This document shows, piece after piece, positions 1-9,262 of a stretch of DNA of 64,000 bases. Position 1 is the first letter of the stretch, and each line of letters opens with the position of its first letter. This DNA is from Streptomyces rugosispiralis. Its GTDB lineage: Bacteria; Actinomycetota; Actinomycetes; Streptomycetales; Streptomycetaceae. Location of the stretch: the NCBI RefSeq assembly GCF_024505145.1, contig NZ_JANIAA010000003.1, positions 1 to 64,000 on the forward strand. The letters are read 5' to 3'. Both the position numbers and the translations under genes were made by a program. Under the pieces are notes generated by a model that saw only the letters and a program-made list of their open reading frames with translations, was not told the origin of the DNA and did no database searches.

Positions 1-10
1 CGGACCACCG

Positions 11-62
11 CCGGGGCTCCGCCCCTAGACTCCGCTCCTCAAACGCCGGAGGGGCTGGATAC
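11..62. repeat. Streptomyces-type interspersed GC-rich repeat
   Basis: This intergenic stretch has the look of the short element that recurs between genes in many Streptomyces genomes: a run of CGGGGCTCCGCCCC followed by a segment ending in CTCAAACGCCGGAGGGG. Part of it (CCGGAGGGGCT) is repeated a few bases further on. It lies just past the stop of the minus-strand acetoacetyl-CoA synthetase and could fold into a transcription-ending hairpin. The family assignment is from memory of such elements, not from a search. Confidence 0.55.
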
Positions 63-83
63 AAGCCCCGGAGGGGCTCGAAC

Positions 84-2102
84 TCAAGCCCCCGGCCCGC
101 CCCTCTCCCGAGCCAAGCGCTCGTAGTACCGCAGCAGTTCCACGTCGTCCACCGAGCCCGGGTTCACCGCCTTGTCCAAAGACGTGCCCTGGAGGAGGCG
201 CTTGACCGGGACCTCGATGCGTTTGCCGGTGAGGGTGTGGGGGACGCCGGGGACCTCGATGACCTCGTCGGGGACGTGGCGGGGGGAGAGCTGGGTGCGG
301 ATGGTGGTTTTGATGCGGGTCAGGAGTTCTTCGTTGAGGGTGGCCCCGGGGGCCAGGTGGACGAAGAGGGGCATCCAGTAGCCGCCGTCGGGTTGTTCGA
401 CGCCGATGACGAGGGATTCGCGGATCTCGGGGAGGCGTTCCACCGCCTCGTAGATGTCGGCGGAGCCCATTCGGACGCCCTGGCGGTTGAGGGTGGAATC
501 GGAGCGGCCGTGGATGATCACGGTGCCGCGGGAGGTCAGGGTGATCCAGTCGCCGTGGCGCCAGGCGCCGGGGAACATCTCGAAGTAGCTGTCGCGGTAG
601 CGGGCCCCGTCGGGGTCGTTCCAGAAGCGGACCGGCATCGACGGCATGGGGCGGGCCACGATCAGTTCGCCGACCTCGTCGACGACCGGTTCGCCCTGCG
701 GGTCCCACGCCTGGAGGTCGGTGCCGAGGCCGGGGGCCTGGAGTTCGCCGATGTAGACGGGGAGGGTGGGCACTGCTCCCGCGAAGCAGCTGCACACGTC
801 GGTGCCGCCGCTGACGGAGGCGATCCACATGTCCTCGGCCACCTCGTCGTGGATCCACCGGAAGCCGTCGGGCGGCAGGGGCGAGCCGGTGGTGGCGACG
901 CATTTCACGGCGGAGAGGTCGAAGTCGCGGCCCGGGTGGACCTCGGCCTTGCGGCAGGCCATGACGTACGCGGCGGAGGTGCCGTAGAGCGTGGTGCCGG
1001 TGCGCTCGGCGACGCGCCACTGGGCGGCGGTGTCCGGGTAGCCGGGGCTGCCGTCGTAGAGGACGACGGTGGCGCCGACCAGCAGGCCGGACACCAGGAA
1101 GTTCCACATCATCCAGCCGGTGGAGGTGTACCAGAAGAAGCGGTCTTCGGGGCCGAGGTCGCAGTGGAGGCCGAGCTGCTTGAGGTGTTCGAGCAGGATG
1201 CCGCCCTGGGACTGGACGATCGCCTTGGGCAGGCCGGTGGTGCCGGAGGAGTAGAGCACCCACAGGGGGTGGTCGAAGGGGAGCTGTTCGAAGACCGGCT
1301 CCACCGGTTCGCGGACGATGTCGTCCCACACCAGTGTGGACTCGGGGGCGGGGGTGCCCAGCACCGGGATGTGGACGACGGCGCGCAGGCTGGGCAGCTC
1401 GGCGCGCAGCTCGGTCACGGTGGCGGTGCGGTCGTGGGTCTTTCCGCCGTAGCGGTAGCCGTCGACGGTGAAGAGCACCACCGGTTCGACCTGCTGGAAG
1501 CGGTCCAGGACGCTGCGGGCGCCGAAGTCGGGGGCGCAGGAGGTCCATACGGCGCCGACCGCGGCGGCGGCCAGGAGGGCCACCGTGGCCTGGGGGATGT
1601 TGGGGACATAGCCGCTGACCCGGTCACCCGGGCGGACACCGAGCCGGCGCAGCTCGGCGGCGACCGCGCCGACCTGGCCGCGCAGCTCGGCCCAGCTGAC
1701 CGGGCGCGGGTCCTGGACCTCGTCGACGTGGAGCAGCGCGGGGCCGTCGGCGCGGGCGGGGTCCTCGGCGGCGCGCAGCGCGTGCTCGGCGTAGTTGAGG
1801 GTGGCGCCGGGGAACCAGCGGGCACCGGGCATGGTGGCGTCCGCGAGCACCCGCTCGTACGGAGTGGCGAAGCGCACCTCGAACCATTCGGCGACCGCCC
1901 GCCAGAAGGTCTCCAGTTCCGCCACCGACCAGCGGTGCAGCGCGGCGTAGCTCGCGGTCGGGTCGTCCGGGGCGGGCGCCGGCGCGCCGTGCCGCTCGGC
2001 CGCCCAGGCGTGGAAGGCGGTCAGCCGGGACCGGGCGATCCGGTCCGCGCCGGGCTGCCACAGGGGGTGCGGCCGGTGGTCGGAGTGGGCTGCGGTGGTC
2101 AT
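84..2102 (-). CDS. aacS: Acetoacetate-CoA ligase (acetoacetyl-CoA synthetase)
   Basis: Cytosolic ANL-superfamily enzyme that activates acetoacetate to acetoacetyl-CoA with ATP. The adenylation P-loop reads YSSGTTGLPKAIVQSQGG, followed by FFWYTSTGWMMWNF, which is typical of acetoacetyl-CoA synthetases, and the C-terminal lid ends with the TGKRIEVPVKR lysine motif. The N-terminal half carries the WFEVRFATPYERVL-type cap seen in the acetyl-/acetoacetyl-CoA synthetase branch. I place the start at the ATG ending at 2102 (672 aa) because GGGAG lies 8 bases upstream; the in-frame ATG 48 bases earlier has no such site. It is divergent from the GH31 gene and stands alone. A thiolase that could consume its product is encoded about 9 kb away, but a link is only a guess. 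Confidence 0.93.
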   Translation of the reverse strand: MTTAAHSDHRPHPLWQPGADRIARSRLTAFHAWAAERHGAPAPAPDDPTASYAALHRWSVAELETFWRAVAEWFEVRFATPYERVLADATMPGARWFPGATLNYAEHALRAAEDPARADGPALLHVDEVQDPRPVSWAELRGQVGAVAAELRRLGVRPGDRVSGYVPNIPQATVALLAAAAVGAVWTSCAPDFGARSVLDRFQQVEPVVLFTVDGYRYGGKTHDRTATVTELRAELPSLRAVVHIPVLGTPAPESTLVWDDIVREPVEPVFEQLPFDHPLWVLYSSGTTGLPKAIVQSQGGILLEHLKQLGLHCDLGPEDRFFWYTSTGWMMWNFLVSGLLVGATVVLYDGSPGYPDTAAQWRVAERTGTTLYGTSAAYVMACRKAEVHPGRDFDLSAVKCVATTGSPLPPDGFRWIHDEVAEDMWIASVSGGTDVCSCFAGAVPTLPVYIGELQAPGLGTDLQAWDPQGEPVVDEVGELIVARPMPSMPVRFWNDPDGARYRDSYFEMFPGAWRHGDWITLTSRGTVIIHGRSDSTLNRQGVRMGSADIYEAVERLPEIRESLVIGVEQPDGGYWMPLFVHLAPGATLNEELLTRIKTTIRTQLSPRHVPDEVIEVPGVPHTLTGKRIEVPVKRLLQGTSLDKAVNPGSVDDVELLRYYERLARERGGPGA

Positions 2103-2310
2103 GGGTGTCGGCTCCCGGGCTGTCCGCGCCGGATGTGTCCACGGGGGCACATCCGCCTCGTATGCGTCCGGTCAGGACGATGCCATGTGATCGACTCCGG
2201 CACCAGGGGGGCCACTCCACATCACAGGCCGGGATCATGTGCGGGGACCACAGGTGAACGGCAGTTGAACCAAGTCTCTGCCGAGCGTCGGCAATGGCAG
2301 GCTGATCAGT

Positions 2311-5043
2311 ATGGATGCGCGTGACCTGGTGCGGTCGGAGAAGCTGGTGCGGTCGGTGAGGGTGCTCTGCACGGCGCGGGGGCTGCGGTCACTGCGCGCG
2401 GCGTGGCGGCGTCGGCGTTCCGACGCGGCCGCGCTGCCCCGCCGGGGCACTGAGCTGGCCCGGGTGCCGGGTGCGGTGCAGGGGGCCGATCCGGAGCCGG
2501 GGGGCGGGGTGGTGCGGTTCGCGCGGTCCTCGCTGCGGGTGCGGGTGACCACGGGCGGCGCGGTGTTCTGCGGCTGGGACGGGGCCGAGCCGGAGCCGTC
2601 GTACGCGCTGGACGGGCCCTGCCCGGAGGCGGACGAGCGGGCGGTGCTGGAGCCGGACACCGGCGGCGGCTGGCGGGTGGTGTCCGAACGGGTCACGGTG
2701 ATGGTGGGGCGGACCGGGACGGTGGAGGTGCGCACTCCGGGCGGGGTGGTGCTGCGGCGGGATCTGCCGCCGCGGTGGTGGGAGCCGGCCGGGGCGCGGG
2801 GGCCGGTGGCGGCCGGGGTGGGGTCAGGGCTCGGGACGCGGTCAGGGCACAGGGCGGGGTCCGCGGAGCCGGGGCCGGCTGTGGGGCTCGCGGAGCCGGG
2901 GCTGGGCACGGGGTCCCGGGAACCGGGGCTGGGCACGGGGTCCCGGGAACCGGGGCTGGGCGCGGGGCTCGCCGAGCCGGGTGCGGCGCCAAGGCTCGCG
3001 GAGCCGGAGGCAGGGGCGGGGGCGGGGCCCTCGAAGCCCGGGGCCGGGGCGGTGGCGGGGCCCTCGGAGCCGGGTGCGGTCCCCGGGCCCGCGGAGCCGG
3101 GGCTCGGGGCGGGGCTGGTCGGGGAGGGGGCCCGCTGGCTCCAGCTGTCCGAAGTGGCCGCGGACGCGCGCTTCTTCGGGCTCGGCGGACGGGCCTCCGG
3201 GCCCCGGCTGCGGGACGGGGCGTACCGGCTGTGGAACACCGATCCCGGCGGCAGCTTCGAGCCGGGCGACGATCCGCTGTACCTGACCATGCCGGTACAG
3301 CTGGTGGTGGCCGACGCGGGCACCCATCTGGTGTTCCACGACAACTCCTGGGACGGCACGGTCACCCTGCGGGAGGGCGAGGAGGGCGCGGGCTCCGGCC
3401 ACGACCGGCCCGGCCGCTGCCGGACGCGGATGGAGGGCGGCCCGCTGCGCTACTGGGTGATCGTGGGCACCACCCCGGCGCGGGTGCTGCACGGCTGGAC
3501 GGCGCTGACCGGCGCCCCGGCGGTGCCGCCGCGGTGGGCGCTCGGCCATCACCACGCGCGCTGGGGGTTCCGCGACGCGGCGGAGGTCCGGCGGGTGGTG
3601 GCGGGCTACCGGGAGCGGGATCTGCCGCTGTCCGCGCTGCATCTGGACATCGACCACTTCATCGGCCACCGGGTGTTCACGGTGGACGGCACGCGCTTCC
3701 CCAATCTGCCGGGGCTCGCCGCCGAGCTGCTCGGGGACGGGGTGCGGCTGGTGTCGATCGTCGACCCGGCGGTGAAGGCGGAGCCGGGCAACGCGGTGTA
3801 CGAGAGCGGGGCGGCGGACGACGTCTTCGTACGCGACGCCCGGGGGCGTGAGGTGCGCGGGGTGGTGTGGGCGGGCGAGTCGGTGTTCCCCGACTTCACC
3901 GATCCCCGGGTGCGCAAATGGTGGGGCGGGCTGTACGCGGAGCGGCTGGCGCAGGGCTTCTCCGGGGTGTGGCACGACATGAACGAGCCGGTGTCGTTCG
4001 CCGCCTTCGGGGAGACCACGCTGCCGCGCTCGGCCCGGCACGCCCTGGAGGGCCGGGGCGGCGACCACCGCGAGGCGCACAACGTCTACGGGCTGGCGAT
4101 GGCGCGGGCGGGTTACGAGGGGCTGTGCGAGCTGCGCCCCGGCGAGCGGCCGTTTCTCTTCTCGCGCTCGGGGTGGGCGGGGCTCCAGCGGTACGGGGGC
4201 AGCTGGTCCGGCGATGTGGCCACGGGCTGGGCGGGGCTGCGGGCCTCGCTGTCGCTGGTGATCGGGCTGGGCCTGTCCGGGGTGCCGTATTCGGGGCCCG
4301 ACATCGGTGGCTTCACCGGCCACCCCTCCCCCGAGCTGTATCTGCGGTGGTTCCAGCTGGGCGCGTATCTGCCGCTGTTCCGCACCCATTCGGCGATCTC
4401 GGCGGGGCGGCGGGAGCCGTGGGAGTTCGGCTCTGAGGTGCTGGAGCACGCGGCGGCGGCGCTGCGCGAACGGCAGCGGCTGCTGCCGTACTTCACCACG
4501 CTGGCGCAGCTCGCCGCGCGCACCGGCGCCCCCTATGTGCGGCCCGTGTGGTGGCGGACGCCCAAGGACCGGGCGCTGCGCGACTGCGAGGACGCCTTTC
4601 TGCTGGGGGACGCGCTGCTGGTGGCGCCGGTGCTGGAGGAGGGCGCCCGCCGTCGCCCGGTCCGGCTGCCGCGCGGCCGCTGGTACGACACGGTGACCGG
4701 CCGGGCGTACCACGGCCCCGGCCAGGTGGTGCTGGACGCTCCCCTGTCGGGCGTCCCGGTGCTGGCCCGGGCCGGTTCGGTGATACCGGTGGCGGCACCC
4801 GGCGGCGGGGTGGAGCTGGAGGTGTGGACCCCGTGCCAGGGCCGCAAGGGCGCGGGCGCGGGCTCGCTGGCCGTGGACACGGGCGACGGCTGGGAGAAGC
4901 CGGAATTGCTGCGCTTCACCACCCGGCTGCGGGACGGCGAGGTGACGATCGAGCGCGAGGGCGGCGGTGAGGTGGGCTACCCGATACGGATACGCGGTGT
5001 GGCCCCGCCCCCCGAGGACCGCCGCGGCCTCCGAACGAGCTGA
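2311..5043 (+). CDS. Glycoside hydrolase family 31 protein (alpha-glucosidase/alpha-xylosidase type)
   Basis: A 910-aa retaining alpha-glycosidase. The GH31 signature WHDMNEPVSF sits at about residues 554-563, with D556 as the expected nucleophile, and SWSGDVATGW further on holds the probable acid/base Asp. The catalytic barrel covers about 400-730 and is followed by beta domains. No signal peptide is visible, so it is probably intracellular. Residues about 167-273 are an odd Ala/Gly/Pro/Glu-rich insert of near-repeats of the type AEPGLGTG, placed between the N-terminal beta domain and the segment beginning ARWLQLSEV; GH31 enzymes do not normally have this. Substrate cannot be told from sequence. 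The start ATG has only a weak ribosome site, so an internal start is possible. Confidence 0.9.
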   Translation: MDARDLVRSEKLVRSVRVLCTARGLRSLRAAWRRRRSDAAALPRRGTELARVPGAVQGADPEPGGGVVRFARSSLRVRVTTGGAVFCGWDGAEPEPSYALDGPCPEADERAVLEPDTGGGWRVVSERVTVMVGRTGTVEVRTPGGVVLRRDLPPRWWEPAGARGPVAAGVGSGLGTRSGHRAGSAEPGPAVGLAEPGLGTGSREPGLGTGSREPGLGAGLAEPGAAPRLAEPEAGAGAGPSKPGAGAVAGPSEPGAVPGPAEPGLGAGLVGEGARWLQLSEVAADARFFGLGGRASGPRLRDGAYRLWNTDPGGSFEPGDDPLYLTMPVQLVVADAGTHLVFHDNSWDGTVTLREGEEGAGSGHDRPGRCRTRMEGGPLRYWVIVGTTPARVLHGWTALTGAPAVPPRWALGHHHARWGFRDAAEVRRVVAGYRERDLPLSALHLDIDHFIGHRVFTVDGTRFPNLPGLAAELLGDGVRLVSIVDPAVKAEPGNAVYESGAADDVFVRDARGREVRGVVWAGESVFPDFTDPRVRKWWGGLYAERLAQGFSGVWHDMNEPVSFAAFGETTLPRSARHALEGRGGDHREAHNVYGLAMARAGYEGLCELRPGERPFLFSRSGWAGLQRYGGSWSGDVATGWAGLRASLSLVIGLGLSGVPYSGPDIGGFTGHPSPELYLRWFQLGAYLPLFRTHSAISAGRREPWEFGSEVLEHAAAALRERQRLLPYFTTLAQLAARTGAPYVRPVWWRTPKDRALRDCEDAFLLGDALLVAPVLEEGARRRPVRLPRGRWYDTVTGRAYHGPGQVVLDAPLSGVPVLARAGSVIPVAAPGGGVELEVWTPCQGRKGAGAGSLAVDTGDGWEKPELLRFTTRLRDGEVTIEREGGGEVGYPIRIRGVAPPPEDRRGLRTS

Positions 5044-5305
5044 CCGCAACGCGCGGCCTGCCCGCTGCGCCCCCGAGTGGCACGCCGGGCTGCGGACGAG
5101 GGCCGAAGCGCGCCCCGGCGGAAACGGCCCCGGCCAAAGCTGTCCGCCCTGGACCACCGTGCGATGGTCGGCAGCGGGAGCCCTGACGGCTCGGCGAGGG
5201 GCCGTCGGCGGAAGCAGTTCGCGGCGGCGAGCGGCGAGCCGCGCCCGGACGGCCGGGGTGCCGGGACGCCAGGACCGGTCGCGATACGGCAAGCCGAGGC
5301 AGCCC

Positions 5306-5365
5306 CTCGCAGGAAACCGACTCGCAGGAAACCGACTCGCAGAAAGCCGACTCGCCGAAAGCCGG
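5306..5365 (+). repeat. Four tandem copies of a 15-bp unit upstream of the VanX-type gene
   Basis: Units of CTCGCAGGAAACCGA begin at 5306, 5321, 5336 and 5351. The first two are identical and the last two have a few changes. In the plus frame they would encode repeats of RKPTR inside a 124-codon open frame (5077-5451) whose TGA overlaps the ATG at 5451. The 400-bp gap between the GH31 gene and the dipeptidase gene otherwise holds nothing I can assign. Confidence 0.9.
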
Positions 5366-5450
5366 CCGCCGCGTGGAGACCCCGCGGCTACGGCGCCGGG
5401 GATACCCCGCGGCCGCGGGCTTGTTTTCGCTTCTCGGGGTGGGATAAGTG

Positions 5451-6257
5451 ATGGGCATGCCAAGACTCGCCGTCGCGCTGCGTGCGCTCGCTCTGCCCGT
5501 TGCCGCTCTGCTGGCCGTCGCGCCGTACACCCCGGCGCAGGCGAAGGCGGAGCCCAAGGCTCCAAAGGAGTTCGTGGCTCTCCGGGACGTCGATCCGACG
5601 ATCCGGCAGGAGATCCGCTACTTCACGCCGCACAACTTCACCGGCGATCCGGTGGACGGCTACCGCCGGCCGATGTGCCTCCTGACCCGCCCGGCCGCCG
5701 AGGCGCTGCGTCGGGCGCAGCGTCAACTGCTGCGGCGCGGCTACACCTTGAAGGTGTACGACTGCTATCGGCCGCAGCGCGCGGTGAACGACTTCGTCGA
5801 ATGGGCCAAGGATCTGGGCGATCAACGGATGAAGGGCGAGTTCTATCCGGAGGTCGACAAGACGCGGCTGTTCGAGGACGGCTATATCGCCGAGAAGTCG
5901 GGGCACAGCCGGGGCAGCACCGTGGATCTGACGATCGCGCGGCTGCCCGCGCCGCCCACGCGTCCGTATGTGCCGGGCGAGAAGCTGGTGCCGTGTTACG
6001 CGGCCAAGAAGGACCGCTTCCCGGACAACTCGGTGGACATGGGCACCGGGTACGACTGCTTCGACACGCGCTCGCATACGCTCGATCCGCGGATCAAGGG
6101 TGTGCAGCGGGCCAACCGGCTGCTGCTCAAGGGCACGTTGGAGAAGCTCGGGTTCGTCAATCTGGCCGAGGAGTGGTGGCACTACACCTTCAAGCCGGAG
6201 CTGTTCCCGGACACCTACTTCGACTTTCCCGTCTCGCGCCGCTCGCTGAGCGGCTGA
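5451..6257 (+). CDS. VanX/DdpX-type D-alanyl-D-alanine dipeptidase (peptidase M15D)
   Basis: Zinc D,D-dipeptidase family member of 268 aa. The metal-binding signature SGHSRGSTVDLT supplies His and Asp, and EEWWHYTF supplies the catalytic Glu and third His ligand. The N-terminus (LAVALRALALPVAALLAVA, then AQA) is a Sec-type signal peptide, so the enzyme is exported. That fits peptidoglycan turnover or dipeptide recycling better than glycopeptide resistance, where VanX is cytosolic. No vanH, vanA or vanRS genes are near. The ATG at 5451 follows GGGGTGGGA by about 7 bases; a GTG just before (5448) and an ATG at 5457 are alternatives. Confidence 0.87.
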   Translation: MGMPRLAVALRALALPVAALLAVAPYTPAQAKAEPKAPKEFVALRDVDPTIRQEIRYFTPHNFTGDPVDGYRRPMCLLTRPAAEALRRAQRQLLRRGYTLKVYDCYRPQRAVNDFVEWAKDLGDQRMKGEFYPEVDKTRLFEDGYIAEKSGHSRGSTVDLTIARLPAPPTRPYVPGEKLVPCYAAKKDRFPDNSVDMGTGYDCFDTRSHTLDPRIKGVQRANRLLLKGTLEKLGFVNLAEEWWHYTFKPELFPDTYFDFPVSRRSLSG

Positions 6258-6272
6258 CCTGCTGAGCGCGCC

Positions 6273-7085
6273 TCACAGCCGTCCCCCCGCCGTGTCCGAG
6301 GACAGCCGCTGGGCGATGTACACGGGCACCACGGACACCAGGATGAGCAGCGCGGCCACGACGTTGACGACGGGGGCCTGGTGCGGGCGGGCCAGGTTCT
6401 CGTAGATCCAGATGGGCAGGGTGCGGGTGCCGGGCCCGGCGGTGAAGGTCGTGACGACGATCTCGTCGAAGGAGAGCGCGAAGGCCAGCAGCCCGCCCGC
6501 GAAGAGCGCCGAGCGCATGGCGGGGAAGGTGACGTACCGGAAGGTCTGCCAGGAGCGGGCCCCGAGGTCGGCGGACGCCTCGGCCAGGGAGGGCGCGATA
6601 CGGCGCAGCCGGGCGCCGATGTTGTTGAAGACGATGACGACGCAGAACGTGGCGTGCCCGACGACCACCGTGAACAGGCCGAAGCCGATGCCGATCGGGT
6701 CGAGGACGGTGCGGAACGCGGCGTTGAGGGCGATGCCGCTCACGATGCCGGGCAGCGCGATCGGCAGGACGAGCAGGAAGGACACGGTCCGCCGGCCGAA
6801 GAAGCGGTACCGGTGGACGGCGTACGCGGCCAGCGTGCCGAGCACCAGGGCGATCGCGGTGGCGGCGAGTCCGGCCTTGAGCGAGGTGAGCAGGGCTTCG
6901 CGGGCGCCGTCGCTGTGCAGGGCGGCCCGCCACCAGCGGCCGGTGAGTCCGCTGGGCGGCCAGCCGAAGGAGCGGTCGGCGTTGAAGGAGTTGAGCAGCA
7001 CCAGCAGCAGCGGGACGTAGACGATCGCGAGGCCGGCCGCGGTGACACAGCCGAGGACCACTCGGGCGGTGCGCGAGAGGCGCAT
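6273..7085 (-). CDS. potC: Polyamine-type ABC transporter permease (PotC family)
   Basis: A 270-aa inner-membrane permease with about six membrane segments and the cytoplasmic EAA loop (EASADLGARSWQTFRYVTFPAMRSAL) that contacts the ATPase. It is last in a minus-strand operon with the order ATPase, binding protein, PotB-like and PotC-like permeases. The 57-bp gap from the upstream permease contains two copies of an 18-bp repeat (7107-7142). The class imports spermidine/putrescine or related cations such as GABA or betaine. The real substrate is not settled by sequence. Confidence 0.88.
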   Translation of the reverse strand: MRLSRTARVVLGCVTAAGLAIVYVPLLLVLLNSFNADRSFGWPPSGLTGRWWRAALHSDGAREALLTSLKAGLAATAIALVLGTLAAYAVHRYRFFGRRTVSFLLVLPIALPGIVSGIALNAAFRTVLDPIGIGFGLFTVVVGHATFCVVIVFNNIGARLRRIAPSLAEASADLGARSWQTFRYVTFPAMRSALFAGGLLAFALSFDEIVVTTFTAGPGTRTLPIWIYENLARPHQAPVVNVVAALLILVSVVPVYIAQRLSSDTAGGRL

Positions 7086-7142
7086 GGGCCCACCTCCTGG
7101 GGGCGACTGGGGCGACGGGAGCGGCTGGGGCGACGGGAGCGG

Positions 7143-7988
7143 CTAGAGCGAGTCGAGGGCGCCCGCACGGCGTACGGCGGCCAGGTAGCAGACGATGAGG
7201 ACCACCGGTACGGCGGAGAGCGCGGCGGCCATCGGCAGGTCCAGGGTGACCTGTGAGGCGATGACATTGCCCAGCAGTTGGGTCTTGCCGCCGACGATCT
7301 GCACGGTGAGGTAGTCACCCAGGCTGAGCGAGAAGGTGAAGACGGACCCGGCGAGCACAGCGGGGCGTACGGCGGGCAGGACGACGGAGCGCAGGGTCCG
7401 CCAGGCGCCGGCGCCGAGGTCGGCCGAGGCCTCCAGCAACCGCTCGGGGAGCCGTTCCAGGGCCGCGTACACCGGCAGGATCATGTACGGCAGCCAGAGG
7501 TAGGCGAGGACGATGACGACGGCGGTGGTGCCGTAGCCGGGCCCGTGCAGCCCGAACGGGCCGAGGGCGGCGCCCACCACGCCGTCCTCGCCCAGCATGA
7601 CCCGCCAGGCGTACGCCTTGACCAGATAGCCGGCCCACAGCGGGGTGAGCACGGCGACCAGCAGCGGCCGCCGCCACCGCCGCCCCGCGACCCGCGCCAT
7701 GCAGAACGCCATGGGCAGGGCGAGGAGCGCGTCGATGACCGTGACGGCGACCGCGATGGACAGGGTGCGCAGGGCGATGGTGCGGTAGACGGGGGTGGTC
7801 AGCAGTTCGTGGAAGTTGTCGGTGTTCCAGGTGTGGACGACATCGGAGGTGAAGGAGTCGGTGGCCCAGAAGGCCGACAGCAGCAGGATCGCGAGCGAGC
7901 CCAGATAGGCCAGGGTCAGCCAGAGCAGGGGCGGGGCGAGGAGCGCGGTGAGGCGCAGCCGCGAGCCAGAGGTGGGCGCGGCGGGCAT
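7143..7988 (-). CDS. potB: Polyamine-type ABC transporter permease (PotB family)
   Basis: A 281-aa permease with about six transmembrane helices; the first (APPLLWLTLAYLGSLAILLLSAFW) follows a short charged N-terminus. The EAA loop reads EASADLGAGAWRTLRSVVLP. It pairs with the PotC-like protein to form the heterodimeric channel. Its ATG starts one base after the stop of the binding-protein gene, which indicates tight translational coupling. Confidence 0.88.
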   Translation of the reverse strand: MPAAPTSGSRLRLTALLAPPLLWLTLAYLGSLAILLLSAFWATDSFTSDVVHTWNTDNFHELLTTPVYRTIALRTLSIAVAVTVIDALLALPMAFCMARVAGRRWRRPLLVAVLTPLWAGYLVKAYAWRVMLGEDGVVGAALGPFGLHGPGYGTTAVVIVLAYLWLPYMILPVYAALERLPERLLEASADLGAGAWRTLRSVVLPAVRPAVLAGSVFTFSLSLGDYLTVQIVGGKTQLLGNVIASQVTLDLPMAAALSAVPVVLIVCYLAAVRRAGALDSL

Positions 7989-7989
7989 C

Positions 7990-9171
7990 TCAGCCCTTGA
8001 CCTCCGTCCAGGCCCGGGTCCACTGGGCGTAGTCGGTGCAGGTGGCGTCCTTACGGCCGTCGAGGCACTCCTTGATGGGCGTGGTCCAGAAGTGGACGCG
8101 CTGGAAGTACTTCTCGTCGTCCGCGTGGAAGATCGCGCAGTGGTTCGGGTCGGAGGTCTCGGCGCACGCCTTACGGTTGGACGGCGCCTCGCCGAAGTAC
8201 TCCGCGACCTGGGCGTTGGCCTTGGGCGAAACGATCCAGTCGAGCCACTTGTAGGCGCAGTTGGGGTGCTCGGCCTTGCTGGACACCATCCAGGTGTCGG
8301 ACCAGCCGGTGGCGCCCTCCTTGGGGAGCACCGCCTTGACCGGGGCCTTCTCGGCCTTGGTGAGGTTGGCGATGACCTGCCAGGTGGTGCCGATGACGCT
8401 GTCGCCGCCCTTGAAGGCGGTGATCTCCTTCTGGTAGTCGCTCCAGTACTCCCCCACCGCCTTGTGCTGCTTCTCCAGCAGGGAGACGGCCGCGTCGAGC
8501 TGCTTCTGGTCGAGCGCGTAGGGGTTCTTGATGCCGAGCGAGGGCTTGGCGCGCATCAGGTAGAGCGCGGCGTCGGCGATGTAGATGGGCGAGTCGTAGG
8601 CGGTGACGTGCCCTCCGTACCGCGCGGAGTCGTCGAAGACGGCGCGCCAGGAGTCGGGCGCGGGCTTCACCTTGTCGGTGCGGTACATGAGGAGGTTGGC
8701 GCCCCGGCCGTGCGGAATGCCGTACATCCGGCCGTCCTTGGAGTTGAACGGCTGATTTTTGAGGGCCGGGAAGATGTCCTTGTAGTTGGGGACCAGCTTG
8801 GTGTTGACGGGGGCCGCGTCGCCGGAGGCGATGAGGCGCAGGGTGGCGTCGCCGGAGGCGGAGACCGTGTCGTACTGCCCGGTCTTCATCAGCGAGACCA
8901 TCTCGTCGGAGGTGCCGGCCGTCTTGGTGTTCACCTGGCAGCCGGTCTTCTTCTCGAACGGGTGAACCCAGTCCACCTTGGGGTCGTTGGAGCCGTCCTC
9001 GGCGTAGCCGGCCCAGGCGATGATGTTGACCTTGCCCTCGCCCTTACCGAGCTTGTCGGGTGCGTGGCCGCCCTTGTCGTCGCCGCCGCCCGAGCCGCAC
9101 CCGGCCGCGGCAAGCAGCAGCGCGCAGACGGCGGCCGCGGACCTCCACGCAGATGTCTTCCGTTTCCGCAT
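7990..9171 (-). CDS. potD: Polyamine-type ABC transporter substrate-binding lipoprotein
   Basis: A 393-aa extracellular solute-binding protein of the PotD/PotF type. It has a lipoprotein signal with the lipobox LAAAGC near residue 25, so it should be lipid-anchored outside the membrane. The start of the mature domain (KVNIIAWAGYAEDGSN) is typical of the spermidine/putrescine-binding branch. It lies between the ATPase and the permeases in the operon. Ligand identity would need the pocket residues compared with known PotD and PotF structures. Confidence 0.88.
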   Translation of the reverse strand: MRKRKTSAWRSAAAVCALLLAAAGCGSGGGDDKGGHAPDKLGKGEGKVNIIAWAGYAEDGSNDPKVDWVHPFEKKTGCQVNTKTAGTSDEMVSLMKTGQYDTVSASGDATLRLIASGDAAPVNTKLVPNYKDIFPALKNQPFNSKDGRMYGIPHGRGANLLMYRTDKVKPAPDSWRAVFDDSARYGGHVTAYDSPIYIADAALYLMRAKPSLGIKNPYALDQKQLDAAVSLLEKQHKAVGEYWSDYQKEITAFKGGDSVIGTTWQVIANLTKAEKAPVKAVLPKEGATGWSDTWMVSSKAEHPNCAYKWLDWIVSPKANAQVAEYFGEAPSNRKACAETSDPNHCAIFHADDEKYFQRVHFWTTPIKECLDGRKDATCTDYAQWTRAWTEVKG

Positions 9172-9262
9172 CCGGTCCTCCTCGTCCCACTAGGCACTTG
9201 AGGCCCGGCCAGTATCGGGCGGTCGGTGGGCCCTCGCCAGGGTGCCGTCGGCAATGACAAGG

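Noticed and set aside
237..2324. Open frame of 695 codons opposite acetoacetyl-CoA synthetase
   Set aside because: Shadow of the minus-strand gene; no recognisable domain.
2842..5565. Open frame of 907 codons opposite the GH31 gene
   Set aside because: GH31 catalytic motifs are on the plus strand; the reverse frame is Arg/Pro-rich without motifs.
5451..6257. Vancomycin-resistance cluster
   Set aside because: The VanX-type protein has a signal peptide and there are no vanH, ligase or two-component genes beside it.
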